Virus record (IMG/VR): IMGVR_UViG_3300032397_000019
Span: 1-50,206 of that record
DNA length: 50,206 nt
From: a virus
Direction: 5' to 3' (one strand)
Shown here one piece after another: positions 23,567-30,996 of the stretch. Every line of letters begins with the position of its first letter. Within the stretch, counting starts at the first letter, position 1. The translations under genes and the position numbers were made by a program. A model generated the notes under the pieces. That model was not told the origin of the DNA and did not search any database. It saw only the letters and a program-made list of their open reading frames with translations.

Positions 23567-24238
23567 ATGGCCGAGATAATTCAGCAGACGATCAACCGAG
23601 CAGACCTCAACACCATCGCGGATGTGCTCCGCTCGCTCAAGTTCGGCGACATCCTTCGGAGTCTCCCGACCACGATCCGCAGGCGCGCCGCGGCGCTCTC
23701 TGCATCTCTCGCCGCGACGGTTCACGCCGTCAGTGGGCAGGCGGAGAACGCTCGCGCGAACTCCATCCTGTCCGCATACGGTCGCGTCGGTGGCGTGGCT
23801 GCTGTGAAGCTCGTCGTCGTTGCGTACCCACCGACTGCGACGAAGGACATCGCAATCGCCCCGAACGGCGCAATCGCGACGCTCGCAGCCGATGCGTGGA
23901 CCGACATGGACGTGTCCTACACGGTGGAGCCGGGCGATGTGGTCGAGGTGATCGCGAACGTCGTGACCAACACTCTCACGTTGCCAGCGAACATCACGGC
24001 GCTCGGGGCGGTCATGCTCATCGAGGCGGAAGCCACGACGGCGAGCATCACGGGCGTGAAGATCGTGGACGCAGTGGGTACCGCTCCGGCGACGCTCCAC
24101 GCTGCGCTCAACGCCGCGAAGACCGGCATCGCATTCCACGCCACCGACGCCGTGACGGTCGCTCGCGTGCGGCTTCTCGTCGCATCGAGTGTTGACGTGA
24201 GCGCCTCGCTCGCGGCCACCGATTCGGTCTATCTGTAA
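23567..24238 (+). CDS. Putative virion protein, 223 aa
   Basis: TAGGAG stands 6 nt before the ATG. The N-terminal 60 residues are helical (ADLNTIADVLRSLKFGDILRSLP). The rest is Ala/Thr/Val-rich beta sheet with acidic turns (AADAWTDMDVSYTVEPGDVVEVIANVVTN). The layout, a helical anchor plus a beta domain, fits a head fibre or decoration protein. It is the last gene before the scaffold. No family is recognised. Confidence 0.55.
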   Translation: MAEIIQQTINRADLNTIADVLRSLKFGDILRSLPTTIRRRAAALSASLAATVHAVSGQAENARANSILSAYGRVGGVAAVKLVVVAYPPTATKDIAIAPNGAIATLAADAWTDMDVSYTVEPGDVVEVIANVVTNTLTLPANITALGAVMLIEAEATTASITGVKIVDAVGTAPATLHAALNAAKTGIAFHATDAVTVARVRLLVASSVDVSASLAATDSVYL

Positions 24239-24269
24239 TCACAACGCTCAACGGGAGTAGAGCAAGAAC

Positions 24270-25106
24270 ATGAGCCTCACCAATTCGCCAGACGCGGGGA
24301 CGCCCGCAGCCACACCGAGCATCGTTCGTGGGTCGAACACCGGGGAGTCATTCGCGGCTCCCACGGTGACGGACCCCGCAGCACCGGCCGCGCCTGCGGC
24401 GGCGGCACCGGCCGCGCCTGCTCCGGTTGCCCCTGGAGCGGGTGCGCCTGTTCGGCGTGTTCACACGCTGGACGACGCGGCGCTGAACGACCGCCTCGTG
24501 CGCGCCAAGCGCCAGGGGCTCATCGACACGTTCGGCACCACCGACACGGACGCGATCAAGGCGAAGCTCGCCAAGGCTGACGCGCTCGAAGCGGAAGCTG
24601 AAGCGCGCAAGCGCGAGCAGATGAGCGAGGTCGAACGCCTGAAGCACGACCTCGCGGTGGCGAACCAGACGGCGCAGCGCGCTCGGGCGGAGGTGCACAC
24701 GGTGCGCGAACGCCAGATGGTGCAGGAGCAGCAGGGCGTCGTGGAGCGCATCGCGTCTCGACACGTCGCGTCTGCGTACGTTCAGGACGCGGCGTTCCTG
24801 TTCGCCAAGCACCTGCGCGACAACGTGCAGCCCGCGGACCTCGCGCGCTACACGGACAAGGACATCGCGAAGTGGTTCCAGACCTTCGCATCGCGTCGCC
24901 CGGCGTTTGCCGCGAGCACGCAGGCGCGCACGAAGGTGCGTGCGCCGGTGGGCTCACCTGCACCGGCTCCGCGGCCCAACGCCCCGGCGTCCGCGCTCGT
25001 AGCGCCCGCTGGCGGTGGTGGTCGAACGATTCGCCCTGGACAGCCCAACAGCATGTCTCGGGAAGAAGCGCGGGCGGAAGCTCGCAAAAACGGTTTCACC
25101 TGGTAG
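24270..25106 (+). CDS. Capsid scaffold protein
   Basis: The 278-residue protein has an Ala/Pro-rich disordered N-terminus and a long charged coiled coil (about residues 90-160, including AKADALEAEAEARKREQMSEVERLKHDLAVA). A second helical segment lies at about 165-205, followed by a Pro/Ala linker and a basic helix at the end (SREEARAEARKNG). This architecture, the small basic C-terminus and the place directly before the major capsid gene are those of scaffolding proteins that template the prohead and are removed later. The C-terminal helix would bind capsid subunits. No protease domain is fused to it. Confidence 0.8.
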   Translation: MSLTNSPDAGTPAATPSIVRGSNTGESFAAPTVTDPAAPAAPAAAAPAAPAPVAPGAGAPVRRVHTLDDAALNDRLVRAKRQGLIDTFGTTDTDAIKAKLAKADALEAEAEARKREQMSEVERLKHDLAVANQTAQRARAEVHTVRERQMVQEQQGVVERIASRHVASAYVQDAAFLFAKHLRDNVQPADLARYTDKDIAKWFQTFASRRPAFAASTQARTKVRAPVGSPAPAPRPNAPASALVAPAGGGGRTIRPGQPNSMSREEARAEARKNGFTW

Positions 25107-25223
25107 AGAAAACAGTCTCGAACTGAGTCGCAGCACCACGCTCACGCCAGCGGTTAATCGGCGGGTCACGCGCGGCGACGAGTACGAGAGCACGCAACCC
25201 AAGCATTCACGGAGACAACTCAC

Positions 25224-26612
25224 ATGGCTCTCATTCTCGGCATCCCCCCCGCGGTCATCAACCTCGTTCAGCAAGGGCTTCTGGAGCGCGCGTTCCACGA
25301 CGGGCTCTATCCTTCACTCCAATTCCGCGCAGAGGCGATGGTCGAGGAGTGGGCAGCGAACACCGGCACGGAACAGTTCATGTCCCGCCCCGGTCTGCTC
25401 GCGCCGATCACCAAGCCGCTCGCGCCCGGCAATGACCCCATCCCGCAGGCGGTGGCGTACGAGCAGTGGATCGCGACGCTCAACCGCTTCAGCGGAACCA
25501 TCGACACGCACATGCCGACGTCGGCAACGGCGAACGCGAACCTGTTCCTGCGCAACATCCACCAACTCGGATTGCAGTCGGGGCAGTCGCTCAACCGCAT
25601 CCCGCGTAACGCGCTGTTCCAGGCGTATCTCTCGGGGCAGACGCTCACCACGGTGGCGGGGCTCGCGGGCGACACGTTCGTTCGCGTCGCTGCGCTCAAC
25701 GGCTTCACCACCGTCGTGCTCGCGAACGTCACGGTGCGACCCGCCACGGTGTCCGTCGCGACGCCGCTGCCCATCACCATCACGGGCGTCGCTGGCACCC
25801 GCAACGTGATCGGCTTCTCGGCGGACAACCCCGACGACCTGAACGGTCCCGGCACGCTCTCGCTGGACGCCGCGCTCGGCGCCGGTATCGCGGCGCGAAC
25901 CCCGGTGCTCTCGTCGGCCAAGCCGCAGGTCATCCGCTCCGGCGGCGGCACCTCGGTGGACGCCATCGGCGCGGGCGACGTGTTCGCGTTGCAGGACGCG
26001 ATCAACGCCGTGAACCGGCTGCGGCGCTTCAACGTGCAGCCGCACGAGGATGGCTACTACCACGCGCACATCTCCCCGGACTCGAACTCTCAGGTGTTCA
26101 CGGACCCGGCGTTCCAGCGGCTCAACACCGCTCTGCCGGACCACCACATCTACCACGAGGGTTTCATCGGGACGATTGCGGGCATCATGTTCTTCATGAA
26201 CACGGAGTCGCCCGACTCGCTCAACTGCGGTGCGCTCACCGCCACGGGCGTCAACGCGCGGTACGCGGAGGACATCGGCGCGGAGGTCATCAACGAGGGC
26301 ACCGTGCGCGTGGGTCGCATCCTCGTGACCGGCCGCGGCGCGCTGTACGAGAAGTGGCTGCCGGGCAGCAACTACATCAGCGAGGCGGGCATCACCGGGA
26401 AGATGGGCGAGTTCGACGTTGTGAACGCCGGGCTCACCATCCAGACGGAGCGCATCGACCTCATCCTGCGCGCGCCGATGAATCGGTTGCAGGACACGGT
26501 TGCGGCGACGTGGCAGATCAGCACCGCGTTCCCGGTGCCGTCTGACGTGACGAGCGGGACTGGACCGGAGCGGTTCAAGCGCGCCATCGTCATCGAGCAC
26601 GCGCTCGGCTGA
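25224..26612 (+). CDS. Major capsid protein (HK97 fold, N4 gp56-like)
   Basis: The 462-residue protein has HK97-fold capsid character. An N-terminal helix region (about 10-50) comes first. A long beta-rich insertion (about 135-240) contains FVRVAALNGFTTVVLANVTVRPATVSV and may be an extra surface domain. The conserved core reads FALQDAINAVNRLRRFNV, then YYHAHISPDSNSQVFTDPAFQRLNTAL (about 272-300), GFIGTIAGIMFFMN and late strands ending RFKRAIVIEHALG. The HAHISP/TDP pattern resembles the N4 gp56 capsid family. GGAG precedes the ATG; the 117-nt upstream gap has no strong promoter. A stem-loop follows the gene. This should be the most abundant virion protein. Confidence 0.88.
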   Translation: MALILGIPPAVINLVQQGLLERAFHDGLYPSLQFRAEAMVEEWAANTGTEQFMSRPGLLAPITKPLAPGNDPIPQAVAYEQWIATLNRFSGTIDTHMPTSATANANLFLRNIHQLGLQSGQSLNRIPRNALFQAYLSGQTLTTVAGLAGDTFVRVAALNGFTTVVLANVTVRPATVSVATPLPITITGVAGTRNVIGFSADNPDDLNGPGTLSLDAALGAGIAARTPVLSSAKPQVIRSGGGTSVDAIGAGDVFALQDAINAVNRLRRFNVQPHEDGYYHAHISPDSNSQVFTDPAFQRLNTALPDHHIYHEGFIGTIAGIMFFMNTESPDSLNCGALTATGVNARYAEDIGAEVINEGTVRVGRILVTGRGALYEKWLPGSNYISEAGITGKMGEFDVVNAGLTIQTERIDLILRAPMNRLQDTVAATWQISTAFPVPSDVTSGTGPERFKRAIVIEHALG

Positions 26613-26621
26613 GCGGTGAGT

Positions 26622-26649
26622 GACGGGTAGGGGGAGACTCTTGCCCGTC
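26622..26649 (+). terminator. Terminator-like stem-loop after the capsid gene
   Basis: GACGGG (26622-26627) pairs with CCCGTC (26644-26649), extended by wobble pairs inward. There is no U run, so it may only slow polymerase or protect the capsid mRNA end. Confidence 0.35.
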
Positions 26650-26665
26650 GCTTGAAAGGACGAAC

Positions 26666-27190
26666 ATGGCCACCAAATTTCTCATCAACAACGTGACCGC
26701 TGGTACGAACGTGTATTACGCGGGATCGTCGTACGACACCGTGAAAGACGCGGCTGACATCGCGCTGATTGCCAGCGTGGGCGGGAATCTGTTCGCCTCG
26801 ACGGCGGGGCTTATCGTGGCGGCGGAGATCGCGACTGGAATCCGCCTTCGTGGCGGCGACCCGGTTGGGATGGAGTTCGTCATGATCGGCGCGGTGGACT
26901 TCGCCGCGGCGACTGCTGCGGCCGTTGCTGCACAGGCGACGGCTGACGCGGCTGTTCCGAAGGCGAGCGTGCAGACCGGCTCCGCCGTTCTGGTCGCTGG
27001 CGCCAAGAGCATCGCGACGGCGAACATCACGGCGGGCAGCGTGGTGATGGCGTTCCCGGCTGGACTCGCTGGTGGAACTCCCGGTTCGCTGACGACCGGG
27101 ACGGTTGTGGTGGGCGCTCCCGGATCGTTCATCATCACGAGCAGCAACGTGCTTGACACGAGCACCGTGCGCTGGCTGGTCATCGGCTGA
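26666..27190 (+). CDS. Putative capsid-associated protein
   Basis: The 174-residue protein has AAAGGA before its ATG. It has two parts: an N-terminal domain with a helix (YDTVKDAADIALIASVGGNLFAS) and a C-terminal beta domain of Ser/Thr/Val strands (SAVLVAGAKSIATANITAGSVVMAFPAGL), joined by an Ala-rich helix (AAATAAAVAAQATADAAV). Its place directly after the major capsid gene is that of a decoration or head-stabilising protein. No family was recognised. Confidence 0.6.
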   Translation: MATKFLINNVTAGTNVYYAGSSYDTVKDAADIALIASVGGNLFASTAGLIVAAEIATGIRLRGGDPVGMEFVMIGAVDFAAATAAAVAAQATADAAVPKASVQTGSAVLVAGAKSIATANITAGSVVMAFPAGLAGGTPGSLTTGTVVVGAPGSFIITSSNVLDTSTVRWLVIG

Positions 27191-27201
27191 GCGTTTCGTG
27201 A

Positions 27202-27207
27202 TAGGCT
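27202..27207 (+). promoter_or_regulatory. Candidate extended -10 box TAGGCT before the peptidase gene
   Basis: TGATAGGCT ends 70 nt before the ATG at 27277, leaving a leader. The TGA here is not the upstream stop codon, which ended at 27190. The 27208-27276 interval contains no gene that I trust. Confidence 0.4.
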
Positions 27208-27276
27208 GTGCCTGACCGGCTCCGGCGTTACGACGTCGATTCCCCCTCCCGTCGCCGCTGGAGTCGGTCATTTCTC

Positions 27277-28029
27277 ATGCCGCCCAAGACTGGTTCCAAG
27301 CGCCTCGCGGAAGGTTCAAGTGGGACCGGCGGGCGTGGCCCCGTCGCGGAGATCCTGGCGATGCAGGATCGACTCGTGAAGCAGGGCTGGAGTCGCAAGA
27401 GCGCGGGCGAGGCGGCGGAGTACGCGGTGACGGCGCGGAGTAGCGGCGCTGGTGCAAGCGGGGCGGGCGCGATGGGCGAGCCCCTGGTGGCGTGGGCGAA
27501 CGCCGCGGGACCAGAGGTGCGCGTCCCACAGGTGGAGCAGACGACCAGCTACACCTGCGGCCCGGCTGCGCTACGGGCCGCTCTGCTCGCGCTCGGGGTG
27601 ACGGTGAGCGAGGACAAGCTCGCGGCTCTGGCGCACACGACGGCGGCGGGGGGGACGAGCGCGGACGGACTCGCGGAGGCTGCCGAGGAGCACGGCGTGG
27701 AAGCCGATGTGCGGGACGGCTACACGCTGGACGAACTCGCGGCGGCTCTCGATGACGGGAGCGTCGCGCTCTGCTGCATTCAAGCGACGAGCGAGGCGGC
27801 GGACACGTCGCACTGGGTTGTGCCGGTCGCGGTGAAGGTGGACTCCATGTCGGTGCGGCTGATGGACCCCTGGGTCGAGAACGCGCATTCGACGGTGACG
27901 CTGGACGAGTTCGAGGAGCGGTGGCACTGCCTGGACGAAGGCGAGGAAGTGGACGGGCTCGTGGTGTTGCTGCGCGGGGCCGCTCCCGCACGTATCGCGC
28001 TGACCCTCCCCACGTTGGCGATGGAGTGA
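27277..28029 (+). CDS. C39-like papain-fold cysteine peptidase
   Basis: The 250-residue protein has a clear C39-type peptidase domain at about residues 80-230. VPQVEQTTSYTCGPAALRAA contains the oxyanion Q88 six residues before catalytic C94. SHWVVPV contributes H169 and MDPW contributes D187, giving a complete Cys-His-Asp triad. The N-terminal 75 residues are basic and Gly/Ala-rich, with a helix (VAEILAMQDRLVKQGWSR) that may dock on another protein. Peptidases of this family usually cut double-glycine leaders in ABC exporters, but no transporter is fused here. Sitting beside scaffold and capsid genes, with no serine prohead protease in the window, it is a candidate maturation protease (inference). 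ATG 27277 is chosen because the sequence from an earlier GTG is Arg-rich and unlike a domain. Confidence 0.75.
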   Translation: MPPKTGSKRLAEGSSGTGGRGPVAEILAMQDRLVKQGWSRKSAGEAAEYAVTARSSGAGASGAGAMGEPLVAWANAAGPEVRVPQVEQTTSYTCGPAALRAALLALGVTVSEDKLAALAHTTAAGGTSADGLAEAAEEHGVEADVRDGYTLDELAAALDDGSVALCCIQATSEAADTSHWVVPVAVKVDSMSVRLMDPWVENAHSTVTLDEFEERWHCLDEGEEVDGLVVLLRGAAPARIALTLPTLAME

Positions 28030-28035
28030 TACTGT
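28030..28035 (+). promoter_or_regulatory. Candidate extended -10 box TACTGT
   Basis: TGATACTGT begins on the stop codon of the peptidase gene. It is followed by GGAGG (28043-28047) and ATG 28055, so the transcript would start close to the Shine-Dalgarno sequence. No -35 box is seen. Confidence 0.35.
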
Positions 28036-28054
28036 CCACGACGGAGGTTCCCGA

Positions 28055-28366
28055 ATGGCCAGAAAACAACGACTTGATGACCCGAGCAGCGACCCGTACC
28101 TGACGACACCCACGTCGATGCAGGTGGGTGCCCCCGAACCGGAGGTGCCGCTCATCGACCAGTCGCCGCTCATCGGCGACGCGACGGCGCGAGAGCGGCG
28201 CGACATCCACGTGACTCCCCCGAAGCGGTGGACGTTGATCGCGGGCGGTGTGTTCACGGTCCACGGGTTCCGCACGACGATGCGCGCGGGCAAGGTGCTT
28301 GACGAAGCGAACTTCGACATCCCGTTTCTCACGGGGCAGGGCGCACAGCTTCGCGCGGTGGAGTAG
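28055..28366 (+). CDS. Hypothetical protein, 103 aa
   Basis: A GGAGG stands 7 nt before the ATG. The N-terminal 55 residues are polar, Pro/Asp-rich and probably disordered. The C-terminal half is a small beta domain (RWTLIAGGVFTVHGFRTTMRAGKVL, FDIPFLTGQGAQLRAVE). It resembles short structural proteins found after capsid genes in myoviruses, but I cannot name a family. Confidence 0.6.
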   Translation: MARKQRLDDPSSDPYLTTPTSMQVGAPEPEVPLIDQSPLIGDATARERRDIHVTPPKRWTLIAGGVFTVHGFRTTMRAGKVLDEANFDIPFLTGQGAQLRAVE

Positions 28367-28369
28367 CGC

Positions 28370-28558
28370 GTGAACGACTGCGCGAGCCGCCACGACTTCC
28401 ACGTGGGAGACGACTTCACGGTTGGCTCCCACGATGGGTTCGTCGCCGGGCGACCGTGCCCGGTGGCGGGGCTCTCGCTTCTCTTGTTCCTGGCGCAGCA
28501 TGACGCGGACGTGCGGCGCGGCGTGAGCACGTTGACGCTCCCGAGTTTGGAGAACTGA
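28370..28558 (+). CDS. Hypothetical protein, 62 aa
   Basis: A short GTG-started ORF three bases after the previous stop, ending in a TGATG overlap with the next gene. It has a hydrophobic stretch (VAGLSLLLFLAQ, about residues 32-43) and a His/Asp/Cys-containing start (NDCASRHDFHVGDD). No family is recognised. The tight packing on both sides supports its being a gene. Confidence 0.5.
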   Translation: MNDCASRHDFHVGDDFTVGSHDGFVAGRPCPVAGLSLLLFLAQHDADVRRGVSTLTLPSLEN

Positions 28559-28962
28559 TGGCGCAGAACAGCTTCACGCAAGAGGAGAAGGTGCGCATTC
28601 GGCATCACATGGGCTATCTGAACGTGGACGCGGTTCAGACGTTCGTGCTCGGCTCTCCCGCGGGAGTCGAGACGCAGTTCATCATCGAGGGTGCGATGAA
28701 CCGCGTGTTGCCGGAGGCTCTGAGCCTCGTGCGTAACATGCTCGCGAAATGCGATTTCGTTGAAGCGCAGATGCTCGACAATCAAGAGCTTCTGGCGGTG
28801 ACGGCAGTGGGGGAGATCAGTGTGCGTCAGGACGAGTTCCAGGCGTTGCAGCACCGATACCACTACTGGCGCAACGGGCTTGCTAACGCCCTGGGCTGCT
28901 ACACGAACTCGTTTGATAAACGGTTCGAGGGCACCGGGCTCAACGTCTCGGTGAGGCACTGA
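28558..28962 (+). CDS. Putative head-tail connector protein
   Basis: The 134-residue helical protein begins FTQEEKVRIRHHMGYLNVDA, a pattern I associate with phage adaptor/connector proteins that dock under the portal. A mixed helical core (EGAMNRVLPEALSLVRNMLAKCDFVEAQML) and a Tyr/Trp-rich end (HRYHYWRNGLANALGCYTNSFDKRF) follow. The position between capsid and neck genes agrees. It overlaps both neighbours by TGATG. The connector role is inferred from location and helical content. Confidence 0.55.
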   Translation: MAQNSFTQEEKVRIRHHMGYLNVDAVQTFVLGSPAGVETQFIIEGAMNRVLPEALSLVRNMLAKCDFVEAQMLDNQELLAVTAVGEISVRQDEFQALQHRYHYWRNGLANALGCYTNSFDKRFEGTGLNVSVRH

Positions 28963-29189
28963 TGCTGCGCTCCATCCTCGCTGGCGCGGGACTTGGGCTC
29001 GTGCTGTTCGGCGCGTGTACGCCTGAGCGCCCTGCGTGTTCTGCGCAGACGCTTGCGGCCATCGAGGTCGCGTACATCAACGAGGCAATCGCGCACTGCA
29101 CGGGGGAGACCTTCAGCGAGTGCAAGGCGCTCCCCGGCATTCGCGACAAGTACAGAGCGAAGCGCGCGGAGTGGGAGCGTTGCAAGTGA
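28962..29189 (+). CDS. Small lipoprotein-like protein
   Basis: The 75-residue protein starts with a signal-like segment MLRSILAGAGLGLVLFGAC. The LFGAC is a loose lipobox that would leave a lipid-modified Cys19. The mature part is short and Cys-rich (four more Cys) and ends with a charged helix (IRDKYRAKRAEWERCK). This could be an outer-membrane spanin-like or exclusion lipoprotein, though its place in the neck module is unusual for lysis genes and no inner-membrane spanin partner is seen. Without the lipid attachment it would be a small secreted protein. Confidence 0.55.
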   Translation: MLRSILAGAGLGLVLFGACTPERPACSAQTLAAIEVAYINEAIAHCTGETFSECKALPGIRDKYRAKRAEWERCK

Positions 29190-29263
29190 CCGCGCTGCGC
29201 TGGGTACTCGCGGTATTGCTCGGTGCGCTGGACGACTTTCGCGGCATTGGAAGGCGCTCGTGA
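29186..29263 (+). CDS. Micro-ORF, 25 aa, hydrophobic
   Basis: A GTG in a GTGA overlap opens a frame of 25 codons with the hydrophobic run LRWVLAVLLGALDDF, closed by a TGATG overlap with the next gene. It fills the gap precisely, which is the only support. It may simply pass ribosomes along rather than encode a functional peptide. Confidence 0.3.
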   Translation: MTALRWVLAVLLGALDDFRGIGRRS

Positions 29264-29454
29264 TGATTCTCGAAGACCTCATCCTGCTCATCTCGAAACT
29301 ACCCCCCGGCGCGTTCGATGCCTTGGGGCGCCTGGTGTCCGCGCTGTTCTTGCATGACGACCCCGAGCGCGCGGCGGAGCGAGCCGCGGTGGCCATCGCG
29401 AGCGAGGCGACGGCGGACGAAGCGATCCGAAAGGCGCTGGAGCGACGAACATGA
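29263..29454 (+). CDS. Small helical protein, 63 aa
   Basis: Starts at the ATG within TGATG and ends in an ATGA overlap. It consists of an N-terminal hydrophobic helix (ILEDLILLISKLP, FDALGRLVSALFL) and a charged helix (ERAAERAAVAIASEATADEAIRKALE). It is of unknown family. The amphipathic character would allow membrane or coiled-coil association. Confidence 0.5.
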   Translation: MILEDLILLISKLPPGAFDALGRLVSALFLHDDPERAAERAAVAIASEATADEAIRKALERRT

Positions 29455-30398
29455 ACAAGCTAGCGACGTGGGCAGGCAAGGTGAGCGGGTCGCGCTACCC
29501 GACGAGCGGGCGCGGCAAGCGGAGCGGCGGCACCACGTTCTCGTCGAAGGAGGCGCTGGCGACGTATGCGCGCCAGCACCCGAAGGCGGACATGAGTAAG
29601 CACTCGGTGGCAGCGAGCGCGCCGAAGGCGGCAGCACCTGCGGCGGCTCCCGCGGCGCAGCCGCTCACCACGCAGGCGGCTGCGCTGCGCGGTGCGCCAG
29701 CACCGCAGGCAACCGCGGGGGCGAAAGCCATGAGTGAGCGCGCGAACGCGACGAACACGGTGGGCGCGCATCGTGCGGCAGCGGTCGCGCATGGCGCGGC
29801 GAGGGAGTCGCACGCGCTCGCAGGGAACACCGCGGAGGCAGCGCATCACGCGAGTCAGCAAGCTCTGCACACCGACAAGTATCGAGCGCCGCGGACGCCG
29901 CGGGGAGCGCGACCGGAGCGGGCGGCACCAGCGGCGGCACCTGCGGCGGCTCCCACGGCGGCATCTATAGCAAAGGGTTCGCAGGGGCAGGTGCACGTCG
30001 ATGCAGTACGCCGCGATCTAGCAGCGGGCGTGCATCCGAACACCGTGATGCAGCGGCACGTCGGGAACGTACCGGGGCCGCAGATACAAGCGGAGGCTCG
30101 CGCGCATCAGGCGCGACAGGCGGCTGCGGCGAATCGACCGGCTCCCGCTGCGGCGGCACCTGCGGCGAAGCTGTCGCCGGTTGAAGCATCGAGGGCGGCG
30201 ACTGCGGCGGCAGAACACGCGGGTCGGGTGGCGGACAGTTCATCGGACTATCGAAAGCACGCCACTGCGGCTGACGCGCACATGAAGGCCGCGGCTGCGG
30301 CTACTGCCGCGGGCAGGCACGAGAGCGCGTACTGGCACCAAGAACAAGCTGAAACGCACAACGACTCGTGGAAAGAAATGCATCCATCGAGGCAGTGA
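29451..30398 (+). CDS. Ala/His-rich low-complexity protein
   Basis: The 315-residue protein is over a third alanine, with His, Arg and Gln spread through helices (AHRAAAVAHGAARESHALAGNTAEAAHHASQ). It opens with a basic SGSRYPTSGRGKRSGGTTF segment. A central folded-looking stretch (GQVHVDAVRRDLAAGVHPNTVMQRHVG, about 181-207) breaks the repeats. It may be an internal head protein bound to DNA, or a cargo protein. No motif is recognised. It is coupled to the preceding short gene by ATGA, and a TAGGCT promoter-like box follows it. Confidence 0.55.
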   Translation: MNKLATWAGKVSGSRYPTSGRGKRSGGTTFSSKEALATYARQHPKADMSKHSVAASAPKAAAPAAAPAAQPLTTQAAALRGAPAPQATAGAKAMSERANATNTVGAHRAAAVAHGAARESHALAGNTAEAAHHASQQALHTDKYRAPRTPRGARPERAAPAAAPAAAPTAASIAKGSQGQVHVDAVRRDLAAGVHPNTVMQRHVGNVPGPQIQAEARAHQARQAAAANRPAPAAAAPAAKLSPVEASRAATAAAEHAGRVADSSSDYRKHATAADAHMKAAAAATAAGRHESAYWHQEQAETHNDSWKEMHPSRQ

Positions 30399-30399
30399 C

Positions 30400-30428
30400 T
30401 CGATGGGGGGGCGGGGGAGTGATAGGCT
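30400..30428 (+). promoter_or_regulatory. Candidate extended -10 leaderless promoter
   Basis: TCGATG (30400-30405), a 17-nt spacer, then TGATAGGCT with hexamer TAGGCT at 30423-30428. The GTG at 30435 follows after 6 nt without a Shine-Dalgarno sequence. The TGA is not a stop codon of the upstream gene. Confidence 0.45.
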
Positions 30429-30434
30429 TCGCAC

Positions 30435-30992
30435 GTGCCTGTCCCCAAGCCGCTCAACCCGTACCAGGCGAAGGCGACGCTCGCCAACCGTCTCGGGCGC
30501 GTCGCTGACCGGCTGCGGCAGTTCAGCACGAGCTTCGGGCTCCGCCCCTACCGCATCTTCCTGGTGTGGTCGCGCTTCTCGGGTGACGAGCGCGGGGAGG
30601 GGAGCGAGCGGGAGATTCAGCGCATCGAGATCCTACCGACGCCGCGGTGTGCGGAACTCACGTCGTTGCAGGCGAGCGGGTACGCGCCTGGCGTACTGAG
30701 CACGGGGACGCTGCGGGTGGACCTCATCAGCGTGCACTTCGCGGAGAGCACGTTGAACGGGACGCAGATCCCCGGAGTGGGGCAGGACTTGGGGAGCTAC
30801 CCGAACGACGTGGACTTCTGGTGGGAGCTTCAGAGCGACGCGCGCGGACTCGACATCCCGGTGCCGCTCCGGTTCCGTCTCGGCGCGTCTCCGGTGTTGC
30901 TCCCCGGTCAAGTCGGGTGGGCGGTGGTGTTGGAGAAGCAGGAGGAGCCGACGCGCGCGCGGGACCAGTTACCGCCGTTCGCGGACAGGTGA
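30435..30992 (+). CDS. Neck/connector protein candidate
   Basis: The 185-residue protein is a beta-rich sequence with a helical N-terminus (NPYQAKATLANRLGRVADRLRQF). PYRIFLVWSRFSGDERGEGSEREIQRIEILPTP, an aromatic segment DVDFWWELQSDARGLDIPVPLRFRLG, and LLPGQVGWAVVLEKQEE follow. It sits between the head genes and the tail-terminator-like genes, the place of head-completion proteins. Its GTG start lies close behind the promoter-like box. The role is by position. Confidence 0.55.
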   Translation: MPVPKPLNPYQAKATLANRLGRVADRLRQFSTSFGLRPYRIFLVWSRFSGDERGEGSEREIQRIEILPTPRCAELTSLQASGYAPGVLSTGTLRVDLISVHFAESTLNGTQIPGVGQDLGSYPNDVDFWWELQSDARGLDIPVPLRFRLGASPVLLPGQVGWAVVLEKQEEPTRARDQLPPFADR

Positions 30993-30996
30993 CGCC

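Noticed and set aside
25314-26600. 428-codon minus-strand frame opposite the capsid gene
   Set aside because: Composition is Arg/Asp/Val shadow sequence; the + strand capsid gene has conserved motifs and a start signal.
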